From Pleodorina starrii (taxonomy: Eukaryota > Chlorophyta > Chlorophyceae > Chlamydomonadales > Volvocaceae), in NCBI GenBank assembly GCA_030267565.1, contig BRXU01000016.1, positions 1,444,501 to 1,508,500 on the forward strand: 64,000 bases of DNA, given 5' to 3'. The position numbers were made by a program, and so were the translations under genes. The notes below the pieces were generated by a model. The model saw only the letters and a program-made list of their open reading frames with translations. It had not been told where the DNA came from and did not search any database. Shown here piece after piece: positions 35,201 through 47,072 of this stretch; the first letter of the stretch is position 1, and each line of letters starts with the position of its first letter.

Positions 35201-38200
35201 CCACCGCCTCCCCCCTCCCCCTGTCATCCTCATTACAACATATTCCTCCACCCCACCCCACCCCACCCCACCCCCAACTCCAGCCCCCACCACCACTCCA
35301 CCACCACTCCCCCCACACCCACCCCACCCCACCCCACCCCACCCCACCCCACCCCACCCCACCCCACCCCACCCCACCCCACCCCACCCCACCCCACCCC
35401 ACCCCACCCCATACCTCCTGAGCAGCGGCTCCGCCTCCGCCAGCCTGCCCCCGTCCATCAGCAGCAGTGTCATGTCGGACAGAGAGGCGGCAGTGTCCAG
35501 GGCCAGAGGGCCCAGCAGCCGCTCACGGATCTCCAGTGCGGCCTTGAACAACTCCTCGGCCTCATCCAGCTTGTCAGCCTGGCATCCAGGGAGGGGAGGG
35601 GAGGGGAGCGGGGTTCTAAGGTTTTAGGGTTTTAAGGGTTTTAAGAGTGATATGCGCCAACTGGGTCTCTGGTTGCCAGGTGAGGCCTCACCTTCCCTCC
35701 CACTCCCGGCCTCATCAGCATATTCCCGCCCACCCCACCCCAGACCCCCCCCCCACCCCACCCTCCCCCGTTACCTTTCTCAGTGCCACCCCCAGATTGG
35801 ACAGCGCGTTGGCCGTGTGCGCGTGCCCCGGCCCCAGTCTGCTCGCCGCCACCTCCGCCGCCCTCCGCAGCAGCGCCTCCGCCTCCTCCAGCTTGCCCTG
35901 CGCCTCCAACAGCCCCGCCAGGTTGTTCAGACAGCGCAGGGTGTCCACGTGACTCGGACCCTGCGCCGCCTCCCGAGCCGCCAGAGAGCGCCGCAGGCAG
36001 GCCTCCGCCTCGTCCAGGTGGCCCGTGTCCTGCACAGAAAGTACGACAACCCGTACGACATACCGTACCGGTAACTGATGCCGGGGAAGGATGGCTGGGT
36101 TGTATGTGTGCGTGTGTGTGTGTGTGTGTCTTTGGCTAAGGTTTGTGTGTGTGTGAGTGTGTGAGAGAGGGAGACCAGACCTTGAGAAACAACCATCCCT
36201 CCTGAGAGCGTCCGTCTCCACCACCACCACCCCAGCCCACCGACCCCCGCACCTTCAGCGCCATTGCCAGGTTGCTCAGCAGCGTCGCCGTCAGCAAGTG
36301 CTGCCCACCGTAGCTCGCCTCAAAGGCCGGCAGCGCAGCGCGTAGCAGCGGCCCCGCCTCCGCCGGCGCGCAGCAGCCCTGCGGCAGCGCCAAGCACGCG
36401 GCGCCGCACAGCGGCGGCGGCGGCGTCGCCGCCGCCGCCGACTCGGTCGCCCCGCCGCCGCCGCCGTTGTCTGGCTGGCTGGCGGCGGCGGCGGAAGCGG
36501 CGGCGCGGAGGCACAGCAGTCGCGCCAGGAAGAGGCGCGCCTGCGCCGACAGCAGCACCGCAGGCGCGGCAGCGCCGGCGGCGCCGACGCCGGCGGCGGC
36601 GGCGGCGGCGGCGTCATCCAGACTCGCGACGGCGCTCCGGAGCAGCAGCTCCGCCTCGTCGCCGGCGAGCGATTGCGGCAGCACGTGCAGCAGGGCCCCT
36701 AGGTGGAGAAGCGACGTCAGCGGCAGCAGGGGCTGCGGCTGGGGCTGGGGCTGGGATAGCGGCCGGCTGGAGTGCAGTTCGCGCGCTCGGCGGAGGTGCG
36801 CCTCGGCCTGGGCCGGTCGGCCGGCGGACCACAGGAGACAGCCGTACGCGTCGGCGGCGGACGCCAGCGCCAGGAGCTGGTCGGCGGAGGCGGCCGCCTT
36901 GGCGGAAGAGGTGTCCGCCGCCGCCGCCGCTGACGCTGCTGCCGCAGACTCAGCCGCCGTGTCTGCGGCGTCGGTCGGCGGCGGCGGCGGCGGAGCCGTC
37001 GCCGCCGCCGCCGCTGCCGCTCCCGCGTCCGGTGAGTCCTCTGGTGGCGGCGCCGCCGCAGGCGCCGGTGAGTCAGCTGGCGGCGTCGGCGCCACGCTTG
37101 CTGGCGCGTCTGCCGGTTCGGCCGCCGCGTCTGGCGGCGGCGGCGGCGCCGCCGCCGTCTCTACAGGGGGCGCCGCAGACGAGGGCCTTATTCTCTCCGC
37201 TGCCGCCACCTCCAGGGCCTGCATCCGCTGCTCGAAGGCCGCGAGGAGGCCGTACTTGATCGCGGCGTCCGCGGCGGCGATGCGCGCCTCGACGTCGGGC
37301 TCCAGCTCGTCATGCTCGCCGTCAGCGGCGGCGGCGGCGGCCTGAGCACCCCCGCCCCCGCCGCCGCTGGGCGCGGCCGCGGGGTGCTTGGCGGCCGGCG
37401 CCGCCGCCGCCGCGGCGGCCCCCGGCGGCAGCGGGATGGGCGCCTCCGCTGTCACGTCCTCCAAAAGGAGGGAGTGGAGTGCGTCGTTGGTGTGCGGCGA
37501 CGTCGCCAGCAGGCTGAGGTTCTCCCACACGAGCTGCGTCAGCAACACGTCACAGCCGCCGACGCACAGGGGCGTGACGGCGGCAAAGTCCCCGGCGGCG
37601 ACGGCGGCGCGGCGGTGGTGCATGTACGACCAAATGCCGTACATGCACCACGGGGAGGTGAGCACCGCGGCGTCGCCGTCGAGGACCACCGCCAGGGAGG
37701 CGCGAAGCGGCGGCGGAGGAGCGGCGCTGTTCGGCGAGGGGGAGGCGGAGGCGGTGGCCAGGGCGCGGATGGCGTTGCGGTAGGGTTCGAAAGCCGAGGC
37801 TGGAGGCCCTGTGGGTGGTGCAGCGTCGGCGTCAGGCATGGATGGCAGGGATGCCACGGTGGCGGCAAGCGACGCGCCGTCCAGGCCCGAGTCGACGTCG
37901 TGCAGTTTGCATGACAGCACGTCGAGCCAAATGTACACAGGCGCCTGGCTGTCCGCGGGCTGAGCCTGGGAAAGCACGTCCACGAGGCTGCCGAATTGCA
38001 GGGTCCACGGCGCAATGACGACGAGTGTCGGGACTCCTCTGTCGCCTTCGGGCAGCAGGTCCACATATGCGCAGTCCTGGGACGACGTGGCTGGACGAAT
38101 GATGCTACCCACGACGGCCGCAGTCGTAGCTCCCTCGGGTACTCTTCCTGCGAGCTCCCGCACCGCTGCCAACGACACTCCTGTTTTCGTGGGGTCGTCC

Positions 38201-38202
38201 AT
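29299..38202 (-). CDS. TPR (kinesin-light-chain-type) protein with N-terminal effector-like domain
   Basis: Ten exons (minus): 36253-38202, 35775-36029, 35415-35578, 34624-34749, 34149-34284, 32321-32436, 31746-32019, 31413-31508, 29796-31046, 29299-29568; 1545 aa. Exon 1 starts MDDPTKTGV. Its first 250 residues include VYIWLDVLSC and LDGDAAVLTSPWCMYGIW, resembling the W-LD...WC-E pattern of N-terminal domains seen in algal TPR proteins that may be TIR-like (tentative). An Ala/Pro-rich linker follows. Exons 1-7 carry about eight TPR units of the TPR_10/12 type (LGPGHAHTANALSNLGVAL, LEAQGKLEEAEALLRRA, LGPRHPETVITANQLGVL). Exon 9 opens with a charged helix and exon 10 ends acidic. The TPRs suggest protein binding or scaffolding. 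The exon 6 donor is GC (AG|GCGAGT), required by phase. Introns hold a 1.5-kb satellite, telomere-like repeats and family A/B copies. Confidence 0.75.
29762..29795. repeat. Interstitial telomere-like repeat, TPR gene intron 9
   Basis: Degenerate CCCTAAAA units (green-algal TTTTAGGG telomere type) stand directly at the donor of the last TPR-gene intron. The sense strand reads GTTGGGTTTTAGGG and continues. See the separate finding for other copies. Confidence 0.7.
32513..33989. repeat. Pentanucleotide satellite GG(A/G/T)CA in an intron, about 295 units
   Basis: About 1.48 kb of uninterrupted 5-base units lie in TPR-gene intron 5 (32437-34148). The left half mixes GGGCA blocks with short GGACA, GGTCA and GGCCA blocks. 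From about 33241 to 33972 it is pure GGACA, around 146 copies. The period of 5 is not a multiple of 3 and no unit contains a stop, so every plus frame stays open; this is not a coding sequence. It accounts for most of the intron's length. Confidence 0.97.
34290..34425. repeat. Tandem TTTCGCAAT/G-type repeat in an intron
   Basis: Repeated 8-10-base words TTTCGCAA, TTTCGCAG and TTCGCAAG lie in TPR-gene intron 4, immediately upstream (sense) of the exon 5 acceptor at 34285. The block is AT-richer than its surroundings. Confidence 0.85.
34750..34925. repeat. GGGAGGGGCGGA tandem repeat
   Basis: Purine-rich 10-12-base units (GGAGGGAGGGGCGGA variants) fill part of TPR-gene intron 3, next to the exon 4 acceptor. 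A partial family A copy follows at about 34925-34945. Confidence 0.8.
35325..35412. repeat. (ACCCC)n pentamer array at a 5' splice site
   Basis: About 17 perfect ACCCC units. On the sense (minus) strand TPR-gene intron 3 starts GTATGG and then runs as (GGGGT)n, so the array begins immediately after the donor at 35414. Confidence 0.95.
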
Positions 38203-38579
38203 TATAAACAGGTGAGCTACGTGTAGTTAATGTCAAGAAATCATCCTGTAAGGCCCGTTCTCTACGAGCTGTTCAGTTGAAGCATGTACATCGAACTTTG
38301 CGGTGATTGAAAATGCCGCATTGCAATATCATCTAGTCAGCATGTTGAATTTAATGCTAAATGAGCTAGAGTGGCCCGTCACTGGGGGCTGGGCATTGCA
38401 GCGGTGAAAATACAAAGCTCGTCCACGCTGCACGGCAACTGTAAAACGGAACGTGCTTCTGGGCTAGAGGCGGGTCCCTAGATAATATTGCTTTGTCTCA
38501 TTGCACGTCCTGTGTTTGGTCACTTGTTGCTTTGAACCCGGGACATTTTATCACTGTTTCTTACTGAGATCCTGGCGCC
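38203..38579. promoter_or_regulatory. Divergent promoter region, TPR gene / CCT5
   Basis: These 377 bases separate the two start codons. The stretch is clearly AT-richer than the adjoining exons and carries none of the intronic repeat families. No box could be assigned confidently; the shared-promoter role is inferred from head-to-head orientation. Confidence 0.6.
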
Positions 38580-41500
38580 ATGTCTCTAGCGTTCGACGAA
38601 TATGGGCGGCCATTCATCATTCTTAGGGTGCGTGTGATCAACAAATGCTTTGAATATATGCATCGCCTCTGCTCAGCGCGGCGGTGCGCCGTCTGGGTGT
38701 TCTCGAAACGGCGCTGCTTCCGTCATCGCAGGAGCAAGAGCGAAAGTCCCGGGTAAAGGGGATAGAGGCGGTGAAAGCGAGCATTATGGCCGCCAAGAGC
38801 GTGGCGCGGACGCTGCGGTCTAGCTTGGGGCCGAAGGGCATGGACAAAATGCTCCAGAGCCCCGACGGCGACGTGACCATCAGTGAGTTTTATAATTCTG
38901 GCGACTGGCTGCCGCCACCTGGGCTCGCACGTTCTTCCTGACGCGCCTTGTTTTTCGCGCGGGCTTGGGTTGGGCGGGAAGAGGAGGGCGCGGCTGCCAG
39001 CGCTTTCTTTGTCTCGGCAAGGGGATGTAGCGCTTGTAATGTGCTGTATTATATAATTATATGCCCGGCTGTGCTGTGGATGCGCAGCGAACGACGGCGC
39101 CACGATCCTGGAAATGATGGATGTGGAGAACCAGATCGGGAAGCTCATGGTGGAGCTTTCAAAATCCCAGGATCACGAGATTGGGGACGGCACGACGGGT
39201 GTCGTCGTGCTGGCGGGTGCGCTCTTGGAGCACGCCGAGTCCCTCCTCGACATGGGTATGCACCCCCTCCGCATCGCCGAGGGCTACGAGATGGCGTGCA
39301 AGGTCGCGACGGAGAACCTCGACAACATCAAAACGCGGTTCGAGTTCAGCAAGGAGGACATCGAGCCGCTTGTGAAGACGTGCATGACCACCCTCTCCTC
39401 GAAAGTGTGAGCCCTGCGGACCGCCTCTACGCAAGGGGGGCTTTGAGGGAGCGATGAAAGGCCGCACCGAAGTGACATGCGGGGATGGAAGGGGGAAAGT
39501 ATTGCATGCCGGTTGCAACACCTCGCCGGCGGACGGGAGGGCAGAAGGGCGCTGGCTAGCCGCATGGCAAGCCTGACGGCGTCCATCCGGGTGGGAAGGG
39601 CAGGAGCAGCGCCCTGTGTATGCAGAGACGGCCTTACCAGCTGTGACTCGGAAGCCGCCCCCCTCAATCAGACCATTTGCCAGCTCCGCTCCGCTCCACT
39701 TCACTTTCCCGATGCACATCAAAGCACTGCACTGCCTGGCGACCGACCCACGGACCGTCAAGCGTGGCCCGGGGCGCTGCGGCCCTCACTTCCGCTCCAC
39801 TCCGGTCCAGGTGCTATCTCACTCTCCCCGGGTGCCATGTCTCAAAGTTCCATATAAGAACATATCACTCTCTGACCCCCACGGGGACTCCCTGACTGTG
39901 CATTCATCCTTGCGCTTGTCCTCGTGCTCGTGCTCGTGCTCGCCCGCTGCTGCAATGCAGCGTGGGTCGGCTAAAGCGGCAGATGGCGGAGATTTGCGTC
40001 AAGGCGGTGCTGGCAGTGGCGGATCTGGAGCGGCGGGATGTGAACCTGGACCTCATCAAGGTGGGTGGGAGGGATGGGTGGGTGGGGGTGCGATGCGGTG
40101 GGAATGGTGGGAATGGTGGGTGGGTGGGCGATAAGGGTGGGTGGGTGGGAAGGGTGGGTGGGAAGGGTGGGTGGGTGGGATGGGATGCGGTGGTGCGACG
40201 ATGCCGTGCAAACGCATTGCAGTCACGGGTGCACGAGCCGTCGTGTGTGGGGTGCGATTCGCATTGACTGCACCCTCCGGGGCGACGCCAGTGCGCTTCA
40301 CGGTGCGATTGCGATTGCACGTCGGCCCCCGCCGCCCCCGTTGCGCTCGCCTGTGTCGCTATGACGGGAAAGAGAAGCAAAGCTCCAGGGGGTCATTATC
40401 ATCGGAACTGTGGGCTCTTGGTTGTTGCATCCCCGCGCCTGCTGGCGTCGCCGCGTTGCGGAAGGCTTATCGGCGGGGATGGATGAACAGTGTGCGGTAT
40501 CCCAGGCTTTCGCCGGAGAGCCCGTCCGTCTGTGTTGATGTGGCCGATATTGCAACTGCCATCACTGGGCACTTGCCGGAAATGCCGACGTGCGCCCATG
40601 GCGCGGGCGCCCATGGCGCGTTGGAACGGAAGGAAGCAAAGGTGCCCAAAGTCTGGTCCTCCTGTGGTATTGTTCGGTCTGGGCGGGCCAGGTGCCGGCA
40701 AACAAGCGGCGGTCAGCGATGATGCCCTCAGCATCGATGCCTTCGGGCGGCCAGCCTCTGAGGCTTGCGACGTTGCGAGGCCCCCTTGGCTGGGCTGTGC
40801 AAGTGGTTGGGCCGCGTAGGGCCCTACAGGACGACGCCCGCCGCGGCCCCAGGCCCCTCTACGTGCGATGGAGAGGCTGAGGGAGTCCAGGACGGCTGAG
40901 GGAGTCGGTGACTCTGATCGTGGGGACCGGAAGGGGATCTAGGCTGGCGAAGGGACCCTCCCTGGATGGCTCCGTGGGTGCGGGACGTGTGGGTGCGGGA
41001 CGACGTGGAATCAGAACCGGTCCTGAAGCTGAGGGAGCCGGCTGATGTTGCTGCGGCGGGGAGGACCCGCTTCGTGACACTGTCGCCGCCGTGTGTTGGG
41101 GACACGGGTTGGGGCCACGGGTGGTTTGTCCGCCTCCCTCTCAGTGTCGTCGGTCCAGACCGGAATTAGAGGCACACGGGCAGGCGCTCCCGATCGCCCG
41201 GGGACGTGACGTGACGTGCGAGCCGGATACCTCTTTTGACCTTGTTTGGGGCCCTTGGTGCTGCGTTCAGCTTTGACAGCATGGTTCGGCGTTGGCAAGC
41301 GACCCGGCACCCGTCCCTGGCATCCTGGCGCCGACTGATCCTCATTTCGGTCGCACAGGCGTGTGGTGTGACGGCTCCAGTCCACCGGGCCCCGGAGCCA
41401 ACGTGCCTGGCGTGCACAACACACGCACACACATGCACGCACGCAAGGCAGGCGCACCCCTCTTGTGTCGTCGGTGCCGTCTTATCTCCAATCGCAGCCG

Positions 41501-44500
41501 AGCCACTCATGCGTCCAGCACGCGCTCGCCCGCACCGCGCGCCGCACCCACGCTCCTCTTCGTGCCTTCCCGCTCCATGCTACCTTCCATCCTTCCCGCC
41601 CTCGTGCCCCACCCGCCTTGGCTTCGCCTGCCTGTCTGTCTGTCTGTCTGTCTGCCTGCTTGCCTGGCTGCTTGTGTTTCAGGTGGAGGGCAAGGTTGGC
41701 GGCAAGATGGAGGACACGCGGCTGGTGGAGGGCATCGTGATCGACAAGGAGTTCAGCCACCCGCAGATGCCCAAGGAGCTGCGGGACGTCAAGGTGGCCA
41801 TCCTCACCTGCCCCTTCGAGCCGCCCAAGCCCAAGACCAAGCACAAGGTGGGCATGGGCAACATTACGTTCCACGGGCCAGGGCAAGCGGGAGCGGCGCG
41901 ATCGGGGTTTGAGCAATGAACAACCGAAAATCAAGGGGAAAATAACGGATAACGGTTAACCGATCGTAACCGCAACTGCAGGTGGACATTGACACGGTGG
42001 AGAAGTTCGAGGCGCTCCGCGACGCCGAGCGGTCGTACTTTACGGACATGGTGCAGCGCTGCAAGGACAGCGGCGCGCAGCTGGTCGTCTGCCAGTGGGG
42101 CTTTGACGACGAGGCGAACCACCTGCTCATGCACGAGGTCAGGGGCGAGGGCAGGCGGGGGTAGGGGTGGGTGGGTGGGGGAGATTGGGAGCGGCCGGTC
42201 GGCGGTGGGGAAAGCAGCCAGGCAGGCAGGGCAAGGGGGGGAGGCGCGGGGATGGGAGGCCGCGGGGAGGGAAGGAAGGTATGGCGCGTGCGGGGGCGGG
42301 GGTCCGCCGCTGCACCGGTCGGGCCTCACCGCCTGCAGTAGGCAGGTTGGGTGCTGGGGGCGGAGCTGTCCGGAGCCGCGTGCGCGAGGGGAGGGGGGCC
42401 TGTCCAGCCTGCCAAACACACGAGAAACGAGGCAGCGGGAAGATCCTGCAAATGCTCGTGTCCGCTCGGATACATCCTTCACCCCCGCAATGCCCCTTCC
42501 GGCCCTGCCTGCCTTCCTGCCTTCGTTGCGTCGTCACGATCGCCCTGCGGACGCAACGACGCCCCAACCGCCCGACGCACCGACGCACCAACCTCTCCGT
42601 CCGTCGCCGCAGAACCTGCCTGCGGTGCGTTGGGTTGGCGGCGTGGAGATTGAGCTGCTGGCGATGGCCACCGGGGCGCGCATCGTGCCGCGCTTCCAGG
42701 AGCTCACGGTCGACAAGCTGGGCCACGCGGGCAGCGTCAAGGAGGTGCGGACTGAGGCGGGGTATAAAGAGAAATCGCAGCGGAGAAGGAGTCGGCGTGA
42801 GCGAACGGACCCAGAACCCAGTAATACTTACCGAACATACCTGCAACCTTACCGAGCTGAAAAGCGCAGCGAGCGGGGGCGGGGGCGGGGGTTCGTGCAT
42901 GAAGAGGGCGGGGGGGATGGGCTGGGCTGGGCTGGGCTGGGCTGGGTGGGGGGGGGGTGGTTATCTCGCGTATGGGCGGGAGGCCTGTGGGGAGCGTGGC
43001 GGCCGGGAGGGGCGTTGGGCTGAGTCGTGGGCGGGAGGCGCATGGGGGCGCGGTGGGGAGAGACGCGGGTGGGAGGCTGTGGAGGCACGGTATTTTTCCA
43101 TAGGGTATTTTCCCGTAGGGTCTGCATATTGCATTGCCAGTTTGCAGTAAGAGGGGGGCTTCCAGGCGCGCGAAAAAGGCATCGTCGTGTGCGTGTGCCA
43201 GTGGGCCCTGCCTGCCTACCTGCTGCGTAGGTAGGCAGGCCCGGCTGCGTCTCACCTAGCTCCGCTCGGCCCCCCGCGCCGTTCCCCGCCTCGCCCCGCC
43301 CCTACTGGCCAATCAAGGGGGCAGGTCTTGCTGCAACCAGTACCAGTCACGCATCGCACTCTCTGAAACCCTTCCCTTCCCGCTCCTCTCCGCTCCTCTC
43401 GGCTTCTCCCTTTCCTCTCCTCCCCTCTCCCCTCTCCCTCATTCTTATATTAAGGAGCACATCACTCCCTGACCCCCTCCCCCGCTTCTCTCACCGCCCC
43501 TCCCCGCTCCTCCCCGTGTAGGTGGGTTTCGGCACCACGAAGGACAAGATGCTGGTCGTCGAGGGCTGCCCCAACCTCAAGGCAGTCACCATCTTTGTGC
43601 GCGGCGGCAACCGCATGGTGCTGGACGAGATCAAGCGCTCGCTGCACGACGCCATCTGCGTGGCGCGCAACCTGGTGCGCGACAACGCCATTGTGTACGG
43701 TGAGCGGGGAGAGAGCGGGTGGAGGGGGGGGGACAGAGAGCGGGTGGAGGGGGGGGGACAGAGAGCGGGTGACAGCGGGTGGCTTACGAGGAGCGAGGGC
43801 GAGGCAGCGAGGGCGGATGGCTCGGGGCGGCCGGGAAGGGAGCGGCGCAGAAAGGCGCTGGCGAGGTTGACTGGGAGGGTAGCGTCCTGTCCTGCTGCGT
43901 GCTTATGTCGGCCCTGCTGAGCTATACGGGGTGACGTGACGTGACGCGGACACGTGCTGGGCAATGATCCCGTGCTGGGCAATGATCCCGTGCTGGGCAA
44001 TGATCCCGTGCTGGGCAATGATCCCGTGCTGGGCAATGATCACGTGGTGGGCAATGATCCCGTGCTGGGCAATGATCCCGTGCTGGGCAATGATCCCGTG
44101 CTGGGCAATGATCCCGTGCTGGGCAATGATCCCGTGCTGGGCAATGATCCCGTGCTGGGCAATGATCCCGTGCTGGGCAATGATCCCGTGCTGGGCAATG
44201 ATCCCGTGCTGGGCAATGATCACGTGGTGGGCAATGATCACGTGCTGGGCAATGATCACGTGGTGGGCAATGATCCCGTGCTGGGCAATGATCCCGTGCT
44301 GGGCAATGATCCCGCGCTGGGCAATGATCCCGTGCTGGGCAATGATCACGTGGTGGGCAATGATCACGTGCTGGACGAATATTACGTGATGACGTGTTAC
44401 GCCGGCGCTCGCGCGCACGCAGGTGGCGGCGCCGCGGAGATCAGCTGCGCTCTGGCGGTGGAGGAGGCGGCGGACAAGGTGACGGGCGTGGAGCACTATG

Positions 44501-45595
44501 CCATGCGGGCCTTTTCGGACGCGCTGCAGGCGGTGCCGCTGGCGCTGGCGGAGAACAGCGGCCTGCCGCCCATTGAGAGCCTCACGGCCGTCAAGAAGCG
44601 CCAGTTGGAGGAATCGAACCCCTACCTGGGCATTGACTGCAACGACACGGGTGAGAGAACAGGGAGAGAGAGAGAGAGGCAGAGAGAGGCCTGCTCGTGT
44701 GGCGGGGCGGAGATAAGAGCAAGGCGCAGGCTGGTGTGTGTGTGTGTGTACCGCCAGCGGGGCTGTGGGGCGTGTGTGGAGTCCTCGCATTGGCGCACGG
44801 CCGGGGCCTTTTGCGTGTGTGTGTTTGTTTGCTCACGCTGCACCCATTTGCTTGCTGGGTGGGTAGCGTGTTGACAGGTCCTGCTGCCTGGCGGATGTGA
44901 ACGGTCTCGGCGTGTGAACTAACTGGAGTATAACCCGGCCGCACCGCGTTGGCCCCCTGCGCCTCTCCTCTCTGGTTTTGCTGCTGCCGTCGGGCACCCG
45001 CAGGCACCAACGACATGCGCGAGCAGAACGTGTTCGAGACGGTCATTGGGAAGAAGCAGCAGCTGTTCCTTGCCACGCAGGTCGGTTCGGGCTCTGGGCT
45101 CGAGCTGTTCGGGTTGGGTGTTGTGTTTGGCGCGTTGCTTCGCGGTGGGTTTCGATTGCGGCGGGCTGCTGACAGGTACCGCATGGGAAACACACAACTT
45201 ACGGGGACAAATATCGCTTGCGCCCGGCGAGACCCTGAAACCTGTCACAGCGTTGAAGGGGAAGGGAGCAGCGCAGCGCAACCCCTAACATGCTGACATA
45301 TGGATCGAGCCGGCGCCAGAAGCGGCATCGCCCTGCATACACGCTGCGGCCGCCCCCAACCAAGAACAAGCAGAGCCCCGCGCTGTGGTTCAGATTCGCT
45401 GAGGACGCAGCCGGACCTCTCTGCCCCGGGGGCTGTCGTCCCGTCCCGTCCGTCTCCCCTGGGCTCAGCGAACCCGGCTTTACCTCCTTCCGCCCCCCTC
45501 CGCCCCCGTCCCCGTGTCACCTGCCTCCATCCGACCAGGTGTGCAAGATGATTTTGAAAATCGATGACGTCATCAAGCCGTCGGAGTTCGATTGA
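38580..45595 (+). CDS. CCT5: Chaperonin CCT subunit epsilon (TCP-1 epsilon)
   Basis: Eleven exons: 38580-38627, 38732-38882, 39088-39406, 39961-40060, 41683-41847, 41982-42137, 42613-42744, 43522-43699, 44423-44650, 45004-45080, 45539-45595; 536 aa, the normal family length. It starts [12 protein letters not shown] and ends KPSEFD. This is one of eight paralogous subunits of the cytosolic TRiC/CCT ring that folds actin, tubulin and other proteins using ATP. Visible landmarks are [11 protein letters not shown] and [11 protein letters not shown] (nucleotide binding), [15 protein letters not shown] with the catalytic Asp, [39 protein letters not shown] and the C-terminal ILKIDDVI. Introns are large and carry family B and C repeats and an 18-base minisatellite. 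It shares its promoter region with the divergent TPR gene. Confidence 0.97.
43950..44376. repeat. 18-bp minisatellite in CCT5 intron 8, about 23 copies
   Basis: Tandem units of GGGCAATGATCCCGTGCT alternate with a variant carrying CACGTGGT in place of CCCGTGCT; variants cluster in the outer and middle copies. The period is a multiple of three and the array has no stop, so it reads open, but it lies between a good donor (43700) and acceptor (44422) of a conserved gene and is intronic. Confidence 0.95.
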
Positions 45596-47072
45596 AGCCG
45601 GAGAAGGGAGCGTTTCGGAGAGTTGGCGACGGCTGCGCCGCCTGGCCCCCCTCTCTCCTCGGCAGCAGCGCTCGTTGGCGTGGGTTGGGGCACCCGTGAG
45701 AGTGTGTGGAGGGGCACCCGCGCGCGCCGCTGCGCTCTGGGCCCCCTCTTTTACGCCCTGCACTCTCGCGGCAGGTGGTTGCGGGCCTGCCCTGTTGCGG
45801 GATGGAGACATTTCCCCTTCCAGCCCATGGGCAGCTACAGCTGGGGGGCTCTCGGCTCTGGTCGCGAATGGCAGGATTAGGAGCTGTCTGCTGTCTAGAT
45901 GTCCTCCCCTCGCGCGAACCGTCCGTGTTCCTTTGTCTGCATGGCAGCGTCTTGACGCTTTAGCAGGGGCCTTTTTGTGCTGCGCATGCTGTGATGCTCC
46001 GTCAGCATGGTGTGCGTGGAAGCAGGGGGCTGCTCCGGAGTACCGTATCTCGTGCATGGCGGCGCGCAGGCGGGAAGGGGCCTGCGAGGGCGGCGAGGGC
46101 GGCGCAGCTCGCAACGTTTGGGGCGCACGCAGGCGTGGCGCCAGGGAGGGCGGCAGGGATGTGAGCGGGCAGAGTAACGACCGACCGACACTGCTGAGGA
46201 GACGGTACTGGGGCTGCGAGATTGAGCTGCACAGTACGGTTGTCCGCGAAGTGATGCTTTAGGGGTGCTTCAAGGATGCGGGAGCAAAACCGGTCGAGGT
46301 GCAGGGGTGCTGGTAGACGCTTGGGTAAACGCGTCCGCGCTGGATGGAGGCTTTTCGCCTTCGTGCCCCTTTGCGCGTGCGTGTTCGCGGCGTTTGGTGC
46401 GTGTCGTGTCGTGTTGCGTGTGCAGAGGGAGGAGGTTGCGCAGTCTCGGTGTGCTGCGGTCGATACGACCAGGTGGAACGAGTGCCCGATGCTATACGCC
46501 GTATGTAGGAATGCACGGTGTGGTGTTTGTGGCGGCTCGCTTTGCACATGCGGCTGTAAGACATCTTTGCCGGGATGGTACTGAACCATGGGTCGCGACG
46601 CAAACTTCCGATTGAACATGCAAAGTCCTGACAGAAAAAATTTCCTCATTATCAGAACACTGTATGATAACGGCGGGGTCAGTTCTACTGCTGAAAAAAC
46701 GCGCGGCCGGACTGCATGGGTAGGTGCGGTGCAGAGCGATTCGGTGCCTTCCGTTAACCCAATATATGTGTTTTGCGCGAAACAATGGACAAGGCAACTA
46801 CAAAGTCATCCTCGCGTTTACGCAAGCAGGAAAGCGGCTGGAAACGTGTCTCACTCTTTGTCTTTCCATGATTCCATCCGAGCAAAAACAATCGTACAGA
46901 ACAACAGCCCTATAATGTAACAGTAAAATCTGACAAAAGGAAGAGATAAACTGATAAGTAACGGAAATGAGTCTCCTCTGCCTCCTGTTTGAGAAATGTG
47001 TAACTTTGAACAGTCAATTCTGAGCAATCTACATTACGTGCACGCCATTATTTGACTTCCAGTTCATATGAA
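45596..47072. other. Intergenic region, no gene recognised
   Basis: This lies between the CCT5 stop and the start of the GT47 gene, in the same orientation. The left part is GC-rich and the last 500 bases are AT-richer, consistent with a promoter for the downstream gene. No coding similarity was seen. Confidence 0.5.

Noticed and set aside
32201..44376. CRISPR-like arrays among the tandem repeats
   Set aside because: Units are contiguous with no unique spacers, and no cas genes are present; these are eukaryotic satellites.
43903..44874. Open frames of about 300 codons with repeated VLGNDP or HGIIAQ units
   Set aside because: They are produced by the 18-bp minisatellite inside CCT5 intron 8; CCT5 exons on both sides join in phase without it.
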